64,000 nucleotides of DNA from Halomonas aestuarii (lineage in GTDB: Bacteria > Pseudomonadota > Gammaproteobacteria > Pseudomonadales > Halomonadaceae), in NCBI RefSeq assembly GCF_001886615.1, contig NZ_CP018139.1, positions 2,418,001 through 2,482,000 of the forward strand. The letters run 5' to 3'. The notes beneath the pieces were generated by a model, which saw only the letters and a list, made by a program, of their open reading frames with translations, made no database searches and was not told where the DNA came from. This document shows positions 50,808 to 61,280 of the stretch, one piece after another (within the stretch, counting starts at the first letter, position 1; every line of letters begins with the position of its first letter). A program made the translations under genes and the position numbers.

Positions 50808-50867
50808 GATGCAGGCATCCTTATTCAGTGGTCTGGCAGCCGGCTCGGTTCTGTTCCGTCGACAAGC

Positions 50868-50934
50868 CTACGGGGAGGCGCTGTTTATGCATCCTTGTAC
50901 GCTACCGACGCCATCCATGGCGTAGGACCTCCCC
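50868..50934 (-). repeat. Palindromic RNA-like element with 16-codon ORF upstream of the OsmC gene
   Basis: On the minus strand GGGGAGG (50934-50928) pairs with CCTCCCC (50878-50872), enclosing a tight hairpin ACGCCAT-GG-ATGGCGT. Inside it, GGGGAGG acts as a possible ribosome site for ATG 50918, opening a 16-codon ORF ending TAG at 50868. It resembles dispersed ATGGATGG-type palindromes I recall from halophilic gammaproteobacteria; that link is uncertain. Confidence 0.55.
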
Positions 50935-51024
50935 TGCGGTTTGTCTCCGGCGCCCCTCGCCTGGAAGGCTGCGATGAGGGTGGTCAGGCAAAGGTGGCCA
51001 GCATAGCAGCTGCCGGGCGGTGGC

Positions 51025-52709
<1,685 letters not shown>

Positions 52710-52836
52710 CGTCGTCTGGCTCCTTGGTGAGGGGGCGGGCGTGGTTGACGGCCCCGTGGGGGCCCCGCATGCTGAGTTCCCGACATCGTCGGCGATGGCA
52801 GGGCACATGCCGGCAGCACAGGCCGGGTGCGGCCTG

Positions 52837-52842
52837 TATAAT
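52837..52842 (+). promoter_or_regulatory. −10 element of the lptD operon
   Basis: A perfect TATAAT, 31 bases before the lptD start. The −35 region is poor (CAGCAC at 17 bases), which suggests an activator or another sigma factor assists. Confidence 0.5.
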
Positions 52843-52873
52843 ACCGATTCACCCCGCCAAGGACATCGTGAGC

Positions 52874-55339
52874 ATGGGCAAGCGACTCTCGTGGACAAGG
52901 ACGGCCCTGGCAGGTCTGGCGAGCGCCGGCCTGGCGAGCGGGCCACTCTCGGCGGCGCCGCCCGAGTCGCTGCCGGCGGACCAGCTGGACTGGCAGCCCT
53001 GGGGCGAGGCGCGTCCCGCCGGCGAGCTGTGTCGCGGCCGCTACGTGATGCCGGACTACCGCCTGCCGCCGCCCTCCGGCGAGCAGGTGGCGAGCGAGTC
53101 CGACAACGTCGACTACGGCGAGGACGGCGAGACCCTGCTCGGCGGCGAAGTGCTGCTGCGTCGCGGCGACGCCCAGCTCGAGGCCCCCCGGGTGCGGGTG
53201 CCCGGCAGCCGGGAGACCGCCTACGCCGAGGGACCGCTGACGCTGCGCGACCGCGGCCTGCTGGTGCGCGGCGAGTCCGCCGAGCTCTCCCTGAACAGCG
53301 ACGCCGCGAGCATCGACACGGCCCACTATGTGGCCCACGAGCAGCGCCTGCGTGGCGACGCCGTTCGCCTGGCCCGCCTCGAGGACGGCCGCTATCGTCT
53401 CACCGAGGCGAGCTTCACCACCTGCGAGCCGGGCAGCGATGTCTGGCGCCTGGTGGGCAACGACATCCTGCTCGACCGCGTGCGCGGCGTCGGTACCGCG
53501 AAGCATGCCCGCCTGGAGGTGGGCAGGGTGCCGGTCTTCTACTGGCCCTGGGTGCGCTTTCCCCTCGATGACCGCCGCCAGACCGGCTTCCTGTGGCCGC
53601 TGCTGGGCCTCTCCACGGACTCGCTCGACTACGCCCAGCCCTTCTACTGGAACATTGCCCCGAACCACGACGCCACCCTCACGCCGCGCTGGATCAGCGA
53701 CCGCGGCCTGCTGCTCGGCGGCGAGTACCGCTACCTGTTCGACCAGCATGCCGGCCAGATCGAGGGCGCTTACCTGGCCAATGACGACGGCGACCCCGAT
53801 GCCGACCCGAGCTACGCGGGTGAGGATCGCTGGTACATCGACTACCGGCACGCCGGGCGCCTGGCTCCCCGCACCCCCTACCGCCTGCGCTACGGGGCGG
53901 CCAGCGACGGCAGCTACTTCGACGACTTCGGACGCGATTTCGGCCAGGGCGAGGTGTCCAACATGCCGCGCCTGGCCCAGGTCGACCACCGCGGCGATGT
54001 CTGGCAGCTGCAGGCCAAGGCCCAGGGCTACCAGAAGCTCGACGACCCGCTGCTGCAGCGCGACAAGCCCTTCTATCGCCTGCCCAGCCTGACCGCCGAT
54101 GCCCGCTGGTCCCAGGACAGCGGCTTCTACCAGCAGTGGCGCTCCAACGTCACCTACTTCTGGCGCGACGTGACGGCGGACGAGCAGGGTATCTACGAGG
54201 TGGGCGATCGTCGCCTGAGGATTCCCGTCACCGAGGCGGCCAACGGTACCCGGCTGCACCTCGCGCCGGCCACGGGCTGGCGGATGGACGAGAGCTGGGG
54301 GCACCTGGAGCCCCGCATTGACTGGCTCGCCACCGCCTACCGGCTGGACTACGGCAATCGCGAGACCGACCGCGACGAGCGCCTCACCCGCAGCGTGCCG
54401 GTCAGCACCGTCGACGGGGGCCTGGTCTTCGAGCGGGAGCTGGCGCTCGGCGGACGCGACTATCGCCAGACCCTGGAGCCGCGGGTCAACTACGCCTATG
54501 TGCCGGCGCGCGACCAGACCGACTTCCCGGTCTTCGACACCGCGGAGCAGGCCTTCTCCTGGAATCAGCTTTGGTCCCCCTACCGCTTCAGCGGGAGCGA
54601 CCGTGTGGGCGACCTGAACCGCGTCTCGCTGGGCCTCTCGTCAAGGCTGCTGGCGGACGAGACCGGTCGCGAGCGGCTCTCGGTGGGCGTGGGCCAGGCC
54701 TACTACCTGGAGGACCGCACCATCGACATGGTGGGCGACCCGGATACCCTGCCGCCGGAGTCGAGTTTCGACCGCTACTATCGCGCCACCCGGGACCGTT
54801 CGCCGCTGGTCACCCGCGCCGACTGGCGGATCACCGACCAGTGGCGCACCCGCTGGCAGTGGCTCTACGACGACAACCTGGAGCAGACCGAGAGCACCTC
54901 GCTGGGCGTTCAGTACCTGTCACCGGCCGGTCACGTGCTGAACCTCGGCTATCGCTGGCAGCTCCAGGGCTTCGATCCCTCCCAGGAGGACGAGGACCGG
55001 CTGACCTACAACCGCGAGGAGTACGACCTGTCCTTCGCCTGGAAGGCCACCCGGCAGGTGGACCTGATAGGACGGGTGATCTACGACAACACCAACGACC
55101 GTGCCCTGGACCAGCTGGCGGGTGTCCAGTGGAACGACTGCTGCTATGGTCTGCAGCTGGTCTGGCGTGAGTGGATCGACGACAACGACACCGCCAACAC
55201 CATCGAGGACGACCTCACCGACCGAGGGGTCTTCCTGCGCTTCGTGTTCAAGGGACTCGGCGGCGTCGGCGGCGAGGCCGCCAGCTTCTTCGAGCAGGCG
55301 GTGCCGGGCTACCGGACCGCCGGCCTGGACCTTCCCTGA
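52874..55339 (+). CDS. lptD: LPS-assembly protein LptD
   Basis: The 821-residue outer-membrane beta-barrel inserts lipopolysaccharide at the cell surface with LptE. A signal peptide (about 28 residues, ending LSAAP) is followed by an OstA/LptA-like jellyroll and a large barrel rich in alternating aromatic strands. Four cysteines needed for the inter-domain disulfides are present: C53, C184, C756 and C757 (DCCYG). ATG 52874 has AAGGA upstream; GTG 52868 is possible. First of the lptD-surA-pdxA-rsmA-apaGH run. Confidence 0.95.
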   Translation: MGKRLSWTRTALAGLASAGLASGPLSAAPPESLPADQLDWQPWGEARPAGELCRGRYVMPDYRLPPPSGEQVASESDNVDYGEDGETLLGGEVLLRRGDAQLEAPRVRVPGSRETAYAEGPLTLRDRGLLVRGESAELSLNSDAASIDTAHYVAHEQRLRGDAVRLARLEDGRYRLTEASFTTCEPGSDVWRLVGNDILLDRVRGVGTAKHARLEVGRVPVFYWPWVRFPLDDRRQTGFLWPLLGLSTDSLDYAQPFYWNIAPNHDATLTPRWISDRGLLLGGEYRYLFDQHAGQIEGAYLANDDGDPDADPSYAGEDRWYIDYRHAGRLAPRTPYRLRYGAASDGSYFDDFGRDFGQGEVSNMPRLAQVDHRGDVWQLQAKAQGYQKLDDPLLQRDKPFYRLPSLTADARWSQDSGFYQQWRSNVTYFWRDVTADEQGIYEVGDRRLRIPVTEAANGTRLHLAPATGWRMDESWGHLEPRIDWLATAYRLDYGNRETDRDERLTRSVPVSTVDGGLVFERELALGGRDYRQTLEPRVNYAYVPARDQTDFPVFDTAEQAFSWNQLWSPYRFSGSDRVGDLNRVSLGLSSRLLADETGRERLSVGVGQAYYLEDRTIDMVGDPDTLPPESSFDRYYRATRDRSPLVTRADWRITDQWRTRWQWLYDDNLEQTESTSLGVQYLSPAGHVLNLGYRWQLQGFDPSQEDEDRLTYNREEYDLSFAWKATRQVDLIGRVIYDNTNDRALDQLAGVQWNDCCYGLQLVWREWIDDNDTANTIEDDLTDRGVFLRFVFKGLGGVGGEAASFFEQAVPGYRTAGLDLP

Positions 55340-55371
55340 GACATTCGACACCGACGAGAGGAAAGAGAGAC

Positions 55372-56031
55372 ATGCGCAGCCGACGTATCGCCACCCTGGC
55401 GCTGACCCTGTGCCTGGCCAGCCTGCCCCTGGTGGGGCAGGCGCAGGAGTCGGCCGCCGCGGAGCGCCAGCCGCTGGGTCGCCAGCAGCTGGATCGCATC
55501 GTGGCGGTGGTCAACGATGGCGCCATCATGGAGAGCGAGCTCGAGGATCGTTTCGCCCAGGTCCGCAGCCAGTTGGAGAGCCGGGGGCAGGGCGTCCCCC
55601 CCGACGATGTCCTGCGAGAGCAGGTGCTGGAGCGCATGATCGTCGAGGAGATCCAGCTGCAGATGGCCCGCGAGGCCAACCTGAGCGTCGATGACACCGA
55701 GCTCAACGGCCAGGTGCGCGCCATCGCCGAGAGCAATGGCATGACCCTGGAACAGTTCGCCGATGCGCTCGAGGCCGACGGTCTCTCGCTGGGCGTGGTC
55801 CGCGATCAGGTGCGCCGTGAACTGTTGATGCGCCAGCTGCAGCAGCGCCGGGTCGCCAGCCGCGTCGACATCTCCGAACGGGAGGTGGATCGCTTCGTGG
55901 AGCAGCAGGGCGCCACCCGTGACCAGGCGCGCCAGGCCCTGTTCCAGCGCAAGGTCAACGCCGAGATGGAGGAGTGGGTCCAGGAGATCCGCAGCCAGGC
56001 CTTCGTCGACAACCGCCTCGAGGCGCGATGA
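55372..56031 (+). CDS. surA: SurA-like periplasmic chaperone lacking both parvulin domains
   Basis: Only 219 residues, about half the usual SurA (428 in E. coli). A signal peptide (to about residue 24) is followed by the SurA N-terminal domain (LDRIVAVVNDGAIMESELEDR through RRVASRVDISEREVDRFVEQ). The sequence then goes straight to the C-terminal helix ARQALFQRKVNAEMEEWVQE and RSQAFVDNRL. Both central PPIase domains are absent, with the frame intact. In E. coli the N plus C core is enough for chaperone activity, so this is likely a functional minimal SurA. It sits in the canonical lptD-surA-pdxA position; its stop overlaps pdxA. Confidence 0.85.
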   Translation: MRSRRIATLALTLCLASLPLVGQAQESAAAERQPLGRQQLDRIVAVVNDGAIMESELEDRFAQVRSQLESRGQGVPPDDVLREQVLERMIVEEIQLQMAREANLSVDDTELNGQVRAIAESNGMTLEQFADALEADGLSLGVVRDQVRRELLMRQLQQRRVASRVDISEREVDRFVEQQGATRDQARQALFQRKVNAEMEEWVQEIRSQAFVDNRLEAR

Positions 56032-57080
56032 TGTCGCAGGCGGGTGCGCCCGTGCTGGCCCTGACCTGCGGCGAGCCGGCGGGCATCGGCCCGGAGCTGG
56101 CTGTGATGCTGGCCGCCGACGGGGCACCCCCGGCCCGGGTGGTGGCCGTGGGCGACCCGGCCCTGCTGGCCGAGCGCGCCGCCATGATCGGACGTGAGGT
56201 CCAGGTCCAGGCGCTCGCCCCGGGGGAGCCACCCCCCGCGGCGCGCCAGGGCGTGCTGCCGGTGTGGCCGGTGGCGCTGCGGGCCCCGTCGCGCCCCGGT
56301 GAGCTCGATATCGCCAATGCCTGCCATGTGCTCGAGACACTGGATGTGGCGCTGCACGCCTGCCGGTCCGGCCAGGCGGCCGGCATGGTCACCGCCCCGC
56401 TGCACAAGGGGGTGATCCTGGATGCTGGCCATGCCGGCTTCACCGGCCACACCGAGTACCTGCGCGATGCCTGCGGGGTCGACGAGGTGGTGATGATGCT
56501 GGCGACCGACCGCGCCCTGCATGCCCGTGAGGCATGGGGGCAGGGCGATGCCGCCCTGCGGGTGGCGCTGGCCACCACCCACCTGCCGCTTCGCGAGGTG
56601 GCGGATGCCATCACCGGGCCCCGGCTCAGGCGCCTGCTGCACATCCTGCACGCCGACCTGCATCGCTGGTTCGGCGTAGTGGCGCCGCGCATCGCCGTCT
56701 GCGGCCTCAATCCCCACGCGGGGGAGGGCGGCCACTTGGGCCGCGAGGAACTCGACGTGATCATCCCGGCCCTGGAGGCCCTGCGCGCCGAGGGACTGGA
56801 CCTTGACGGCCCCCTGCCGGCCGATACCCTGTTCACCCCGCGACACCTCGAGGGCGTCGACGCGGTGCTGGCCATGTATCATGACCAGGGCCTGCCGGTG
56901 CTCAAGTACGCCGGCTTCGGTCGCGCCGCCAACATCACCCTGGGCCTGCCGCTGGTGCGGACCTCGGTGGACCACGGCACGGCGCTGGACCTCGCGGGGC
57001 GGGGCGTCGCCGATCCGGGCAGCCTCTCGGTGGCGGTGGCCCTGGCGGCCGACATGGCCCGCCGCGGCTGCGCGGCCTGA
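56028..57080 (+). CDS. pdxA: 4-hydroxythreonine-4-phosphate dehydrogenase PdxA
   Basis: A 350-residue enzyme of pyridoxal 5'-phosphate synthesis, somewhat longer than E. coli PdxA (329). Visible: TCGEPAGIGPELAVML, the metal-site His in FTGHTEYL, AMYHDQGLPVLKY and NITLGLPLVRTSVDHGTALD. The start is ATG 56028 (or 56031), overlapping the surA stop, so it is translationally coupled. Confidence 0.95.
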   Translation: MMSQAGAPVLALTCGEPAGIGPELAVMLAADGAPPARVVAVGDPALLAERAAMIGREVQVQALAPGEPPPAARQGVLPVWPVALRAPSRPGELDIANACHVLETLDVALHACRSGQAAGMVTAPLHKGVILDAGHAGFTGHTEYLRDACGVDEVVMMLATDRALHAREAWGQGDAALRVALATTHLPLREVADAITGPRLRRLLHILHADLHRWFGVVAPRIAVCGLNPHAGEGGHLGREELDVIIPALEALRAEGLDLDGPLPADTLFTPRHLEGVDAVLAMYHDQGLPVLKYAGFGRAANITLGLPLVRTSVDHGTALDLAGRGVADPGSLSVAVALAADMARRGCAA

Positions 57081-57169
57081 CGCCCGACCCGTCGGCCCCC
57101 GCGTCTCCTTGATGCCCGTCGCCGTGGCGCGGGCCTCATCATCACGACAGAACAGAAGGACGATCCCGA

Positions 57170-57988
57170 ATGGCATCCCGCCCCCCGGTTCACCGGGCCC
57201 GCAAGCGCTTCGGCCAGAACTTCCTGCGCGACCCCGGCGTCATCTCGCGCATCGTGCGCGCCATCGGTCCCCGTCCCGGCGACCGGCTGGTGGAGATCGG
57301 CCCCGGCCAGGGGGCCCTGACCGAGCCGCTGCTCGATGCCGCCGGCGGCCACCTCGAAGTGATCGAGCTCGACCGCGACCTGATTCCCGGACTGCGAGTG
57401 CAGTTCTTCGACAAGCCGGGCTTCATCATCCACGAGGGCGACGCCCTGAAGGTGGACTTCCGCGCCCTGCGGGGCGGCGGCCCGGCGCTGCGGGTGGTGG
57501 GCAACCTGCCCTACAACATCTCCACGCCGCTGATCGCCCACCTCCTGCAGGCCGGCGATGCCGTGGCCGACATGCACTTCATGCTGCAGAAGGAGGTGGT
57601 CGAGCGCCTGGCGGCCGCCCCGGGTGGTCCCGACTGGGGGCGCCTGTCGGTGATGGCCCAGTACCACTGCCGCGTCGACGCCCTGTTCACGGTGCCGCCG
57701 GAGGCCTTCGTGCCACGTCCCAAGGTGGAGTCGGCCATCGTGCGCCTCACCCCCCACGAGAGCCTGCCCCATCCGGCCCTCGACGAGGGGCTGCTCTTCA
57801 CCCTGGTGCGGGAGGCCTTCGGCCAGCGGCGCAAGACGCTGCGCAACAACCTCAAGGGACGCATCGACGCCGCGGCCCTCGAGGCGCTGGGCATCGACCC
57901 GGGCCGTCGTCCCCAGACCCTCGGCGTCGAGGAATTCGTGCGTATCGCCAACCACCTGGCCGCGGCCGGGAAAGGAGAGGCCTCATGA
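57170..57988 (+). CDS. rsmA: 16S rRNA dimethyladenosine transferase RsmA (KsgA)
   Basis: 272 residues. KRFGQNFLRDPGVI opens the family core. EIGPGQGALTEPLLD binds SAM and NLPYNIS is the catalytic motif IV. It dimethylates A1518 and A1519 of 16S rRNA. It is coupled to apaG by a four-base overlap. The pdxA-rsmA-apaG-apaH order is standard. Confidence 0.97.
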   Translation: MASRPPVHRARKRFGQNFLRDPGVISRIVRAIGPRPGDRLVEIGPGQGALTEPLLDAAGGHLEVIELDRDLIPGLRVQFFDKPGFIIHEGDALKVDFRALRGGGPALRVVGNLPYNISTPLIAHLLQAGDAVADMHFMLQKEVVERLAAAPGGPDWGRLSVMAQYHCRVDALFTVPPEAFVPRPKVESAIVRLTPHESLPHPALDEGLLFTLVREAFGQRRKTLRNNLKGRIDAAALEALGIDPGRRPQTLGVEEFVRIANHLAAAGKGEAS

Positions 57989-58383
57989 CCCTGACGGCCC
58001 CGGAAGGGCTCGACAGCGATATCCGCGTCGACGTGGCGCCGGACTTTCGCCTGGACGAGTCCGACCCCGACGAGCAGCGCTTCGTCTTCAGCTATACCGT
58101 CACCGTGCACAACGGCTCCGACCACAGCGTCCAGCTGCTCGCCCGCTACTGGAAGATCACCCAAGGCAGCGGCAAGGTGCAGGAGGTGCGCGGCAAGGGG
58201 GTGGTGGGCCAGCAGCCGCTGATCGCCCCCGGCCAGACCTTCCGCTACACCAGCCGCGCGATCCTCGACGGCCCGGTGGGGGTGATGGAGGGCGCCTACA
58301 CCTGCGTCGACACCGCCAGCCAGCGCCCCTTCGAGGTGGCCATCCCGCCCTTCCGGCTGGCCGGGCCCAACCAGGTGCACTAG
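57985..58383 (+). CDS. apaG: ApaG (Co2+/Mg2+ efflux-associated) protein
   Basis: 132 residues of the beta-sandwich ApaG family: RFVFSYTVTVHNGSDHSVQL, GVVGQQPLIAPGQTFRYTS and GVMEGAYTCVD. Linked to apaH; the molecular role remains unclear. Confidence 0.95.
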   Translation: MTLTAPEGLDSDIRVDVAPDFRLDESDPDEQRFVFSYTVTVHNGSDHSVQLLARYWKITQGSGKVQEVRGKGVVGQQPLIAPGQTFRYTSRAILDGPVGVMEGAYTCVDTASQRPFEVAIPPFRLAGPNQVH

Positions 58384-58414
58384 GGTCGATGACACGCAAC
58401 GCAACGGAGGCGAC

Positions 58415-59239
58415 ATGACCACCTATGCCATCGGCGACCTCCAGGGTTGCCACGAGGAGTTCGTCGCGCTGCTCGAGCGGCTCGACTTCGACCCGCGCCG
58501 CGACCGGCTGTGGCTCGTCGGCGACCTGGTCAACCGCGGCCCGGGGTCGCTTGCCTGCCTGCGCGAGGTGATGGCACTGGGCGAGGCCGCCACCACCGTG
58601 CTCGGCAATCACGACCTTCACCTGCTGGCGGTGGCGCGGGGCGGCGCCCGGGAGAACCGCAAGGACACCCTCGCGCCGATCCTCTCCGCCCCGGACCGCG
58701 AGCGCCTGCTGGACTGGCTGCAGTCGCGGCCGCTGCTGGTGCGCCGGGCGTCGCCGGCCCACGGCGAGACCGTCATGACCCACGCCGGCCTGCTGCCGCA
58801 GTGGTCGGTCGACCAGGCCGCTATGCTTGCCGACGAGGCCGAGGCCCGGCTGGCCGGCGAGGGCGCCGGCGCCTTCCTGGAGGAGATGTACGGCAACGAG
58901 CCGGCCTGCTGGCGCGACGACCTCGACGGCATCGATCGGCTGAGGATGATCATCAACGCCTTCACCCGCATGCGCTTCATCGACGGCGCGGGGTGTCTCG
59001 ACTTCGCCGCCAAGGAGGGGCTCGACAGCGCGCCCCCCGGTTTCGCTCCCTGGTTCCAGTATCCGCGCCACGACGATCCCTGGCTGCTGTTCGGCCACTG
59101 GGCCGCGCTGCAGGGCGAGACGCCGGCGAGCCGGGTGCGCGCCGAGGCGCTGGACACCGGCTGCGTCTGGGGCAGCCGCCTGACCGCCCTGGACCTCGAG
59201 AGCGGCCAGCGCACCAGCGTGCCCAGCCGCCAGCGTTGA
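58415..59239 (+). CDS. apaH: Symmetrical bis(5'-nucleosyl)-tetraphosphatase ApaH
   Basis: 274 residues of the metallophosphatase fold: GDLQGCHEEF, LVGDLVNRGPGSL and VLGNHDLHLLA are the metal and phosphate motifs. It hydrolyses Ap4A to 2 ADP and can remove Np4 caps from RNA. Length is typical. Confidence 0.97.
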   Translation: MTTYAIGDLQGCHEEFVALLERLDFDPRRDRLWLVGDLVNRGPGSLACLREVMALGEAATTVLGNHDLHLLAVARGGARENRKDTLAPILSAPDRERLLDWLQSRPLLVRRASPAHGETVMTHAGLLPQWSVDQAAMLADEAEARLAGEGAGAFLEEMYGNEPACWRDDLDGIDRLRMIINAFTRMRFIDGAGCLDFAAKEGLDSAPPGFAPWFQYPRHDDPWLLFGHWAALQGETPASRVRAEALDTGCVWGSRLTALDLESGQRTSVPSRQR

Positions 59240-59270
59240 GCCCCACTCCCTCTTCTTCCACGAGGCTGTC

Positions 59271-59594
59271 ATGACGACCTTCCAGCATCTCGATATCCCG
59301 ACCCTGGCCGGCTGGCTCGAAGGCGACCAGGCCCTCACCCTGGTCGATATCCGCGACCCGCAGAGTTTCGCCCAGGGCCATATCCCCGGCAGCCGACGCC
59401 TGGACAACGACACGGTCGGAGCCTTCATCGAGGAGGCCTCGCGCGAGGCGCCCCTGGTGGTGGTCTGCTATCACGGCCACTCCAGCCAGCAGGCGGCGGC
59501 CTGGCTGGCCGGCCAGGGCTTCGCCGAGGTCTACAGCCTCGATGGCGGCTTCACCGACTGGCAGCACCGCCATCCCGATCGCGTGGAGTCGTGA
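59271..59594 (+). CDS. glpE: Thiosulfate sulfurtransferase GlpE
   Basis: 107-residue single-domain rhodanese, with LVDIRDPQSFAQGHIPGS and the active loop CYHGHSSQQAA (catalytic Cys66). It moves sulfane sulfur from thiosulfate to acceptors. It follows apaH by 31 bases, as in other gammaproteobacteria. Confidence 0.93.
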   Translation: MTTFQHLDIPTLAGWLEGDQALTLVDIRDPQSFAQGHIPGSRRLDNDTVGAFIEEASREAPLVVVCYHGHSSQQAAAWLAGQGFAEVYSLDGGFTDWQHRHPDRVES

Positions 59595-59597
59595 GCC

Positions 59598-60758
59598 ATG
59601 AGCCCCATCGAGGATCCCCACCTGCAGGGGCTTGAGGTCTACCGGGTCGGCGGGGCGGTGCGTGACGCCCGCCTGGGCTGGCCCGTCAAGGACACCGACT
59701 GGGTCGTGGTGGGCGCCACCCCCGAGGAGATGCGCGGGCGGGGGTTCAAGCCGGTCGGCCGCGACTTCCCGGTCTTCCTGCATCCCGAGAGCCATGAGGA
59801 GTTCGCCCTGGCGCGCACCGAGCGCAAGTCGGGACACGGCTACACGGGCTTCGTGGTCCATGCCAGCCCCGAGGTCACCCTGGAGGAGGACCTGGCGCGC
59901 CGTGACCTGACCATCAACGCCATGGCCGAGACCCCGGAGGGGGAGCTGGTCGACCCCTACGGGGGGCTGGCGGACCTCGAGGCGCGGCGGCTGCGTCACG
60001 TCTCGCCGGCCTTCGTCGAGGATCCGCTGAGGGTGCTCAGGACGGCCCGCTTCCTGGCCCGCTATGCCGAACTGGGCTTCGTCATCGCCGAGGAGACCCG
60101 CGCGCTGATGCGCGAGCTGGTGGCGAGCGGGGAGCTTTCGCACCTGGTGCCCGAACGGGTCTGGGCCGAGACCGAGAAGGCGCTGGGCGAGCCCTGGCCG
60201 GAGGTCTATGTCCAGGTGCTGGAGGAGTGCGGGGCCCTGGCCGTGCTGATGCCGGAACTGGCGGCCGATCCCGAGGGGCTCGACGAGGCGCTGGGGCGCC
60301 TGCATCGGCTCCCGGAAGACATCGAGGCCGAGGCGCAGACCCGCTGGCGCTGGGCGCGCCTGGTCGAGCACCTGGACGATCGGGATCGCGATGCCCTGGC
60401 CGAGCGGCTGCGCCTGCCGCGGGTCCATCGCGAGCTGGCCACCCAGGCGGCCAGGACCCGCAGCCTGTGTCGACGGGTCGCGGCGAACGGGCTCTGCGGG
60501 TCGCAGGTGATGCGCTGGCTCGACGCCATCGATGCGTGGCGCCGCAGCGACCGGGTGGCCCCGCTGATCAGCCTGGTGAGCCTGGATGACCCGGCACTGG
60601 CCGAGGACCTGGCCTTGGCGTGGCGGCTGGCGGTGCAGATCCTGCCGAAGGCGCTGGTGGCGGAGGGCTACCGGGGGCGTGAGCTGGGCGAGGAGCTCGC
60701 CCGGCGCCGCTGGGAGGCCATCGACGGGGCGCTCGGGAGCCCCGGCGCCAGGCCGTGA
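59598..60758 (+). CDS. cca: CCA tRNA nucleotidyltransferase
   Basis: A 386-residue class II enzyme that repairs the CCA end of tRNAs. [13 protein letters not shown] opens the palm, with the catalytic acid pair in [20 protein letters not shown] and [15 protein letters not shown] follow, and [11 protein letters not shown] starts the body. The C-terminal HD phosphohydrolase motif of E. coli Cca (LCHDLGKG region) is missing, explaining the shorter length. The encoded tRNAs here already carry CCA. It follows glpE by three bases. Confidence 0.95.
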   Translation: MSPIEDPHLQGLEVYRVGGAVRDARLGWPVKDTDWVVVGATPEEMRGRGFKPVGRDFPVFLHPESHEEFALARTERKSGHGYTGFVVHASPEVTLEEDLARRDLTINAMAETPEGELVDPYGGLADLEARRLRHVSPAFVEDPLRVLRTARFLARYAELGFVIAEETRALMRELVASGELSHLVPERVWAETEKALGEPWPEVYVQVLEECGALAVLMPELAADPEGLDEALGRLHRLPEDIEAEAQTRWRWARLVEHLDDRDRDALAERLRLPRVHRELATQAARTRSLCRRVAANGLCGSQVMRWLDAIDAWRRSDRVAPLISLVSLDDPALAEDLALAWRLAVQILPKALVAEGYRGRELGEELARRRWEAIDGALGSPGARP

Positions 60759-60761
60759 GGC

Positions 60762-61280
60762 CTACTCCGCGGAGGAGAGCCGCCGCCCCCGCCAGGTGAA
60801 GTCCACCGGCCAGAGGCGCTGGAGGCCGGCCTCGAAGCGGGCCCAGTGGTCGCGATAGGTCTCGCCGGTGAGCGGATGGCGTGCCTCGGGCAGCAGCTCG
60901 GCCAGCGGCTGCAGCACGAAGGCGTGGTGCAGGATCTCGCCGCGGGGCAACTCGACGCCGTCGTGGGTGCCGGTGAGGTTGCCCACGGTGAGCAGGTCGA
61001 TGTCCAGGGTGCGGGGACCGAACTTGGGGAGATCCTTGCGGCGGCCGTTGGCCGCCTCCAGTCGCTTGCACCAGGCCTGCAGCTCGCCCACCGGCAGGTC
61101 GCTCTCGAAGGCCACCACCAGGTTGTAGAAGTTGCGGCCATCCTCGAAGCCCACCGGCTCGCTCTCGAAGATCCGCGAGATGGCAAGCTGGCCGAAGCTC
61201 TTCGCCAGCGCCTCCAGGCAGGCCTGCACGTGGCGGTCGCGTTCGATGTTGCTGCCGATGCTGACGGTGACCCTGGCCAT
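60762..61280 (-). CDS. folK: 2-amino-4-hydroxy-6-hydroxymethyldihydropteridine diphosphokinase FolK
   Basis: 172 residues: VTVSIGSNIERDRHVQACLEAL, EPVGFEDGRNFYNLVVAFES and the FGPRTLDIDLLTVG metal site. A folate pathway kinase. It is coupled to folB (TGATG) and its end converges on cca. Confidence 0.95.
   Translation of the reverse strand: MARVTVSIGSNIERDRHVQACLEALAKSFGQLAISRIFESEPVGFEDGRNFYNLVVAFESDLPVGELQAWCKRLEAANGRRKDLPKFGPRTLDIDLLTVGNLTGTHDGVELPRGEILHHAFVLQPLAELLPEARHPLTGETYRDHWARFEAGLQRLWPVDFTWRGRRLSSAE

Noticed and set aside
50890-50900. TGTACG as a third LitR-like site
   Set aside because: Only one half-site, imperfect, with no partner at 12 bases, and it lies inside the palindromic element.
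50818-51024. 4.5S or 6S RNA in the OsmC-murU gap
   Set aside because: The region is structured but lacks the SRP GGTCAGG...GGAAGCAGC core and the 6S bubble layout.
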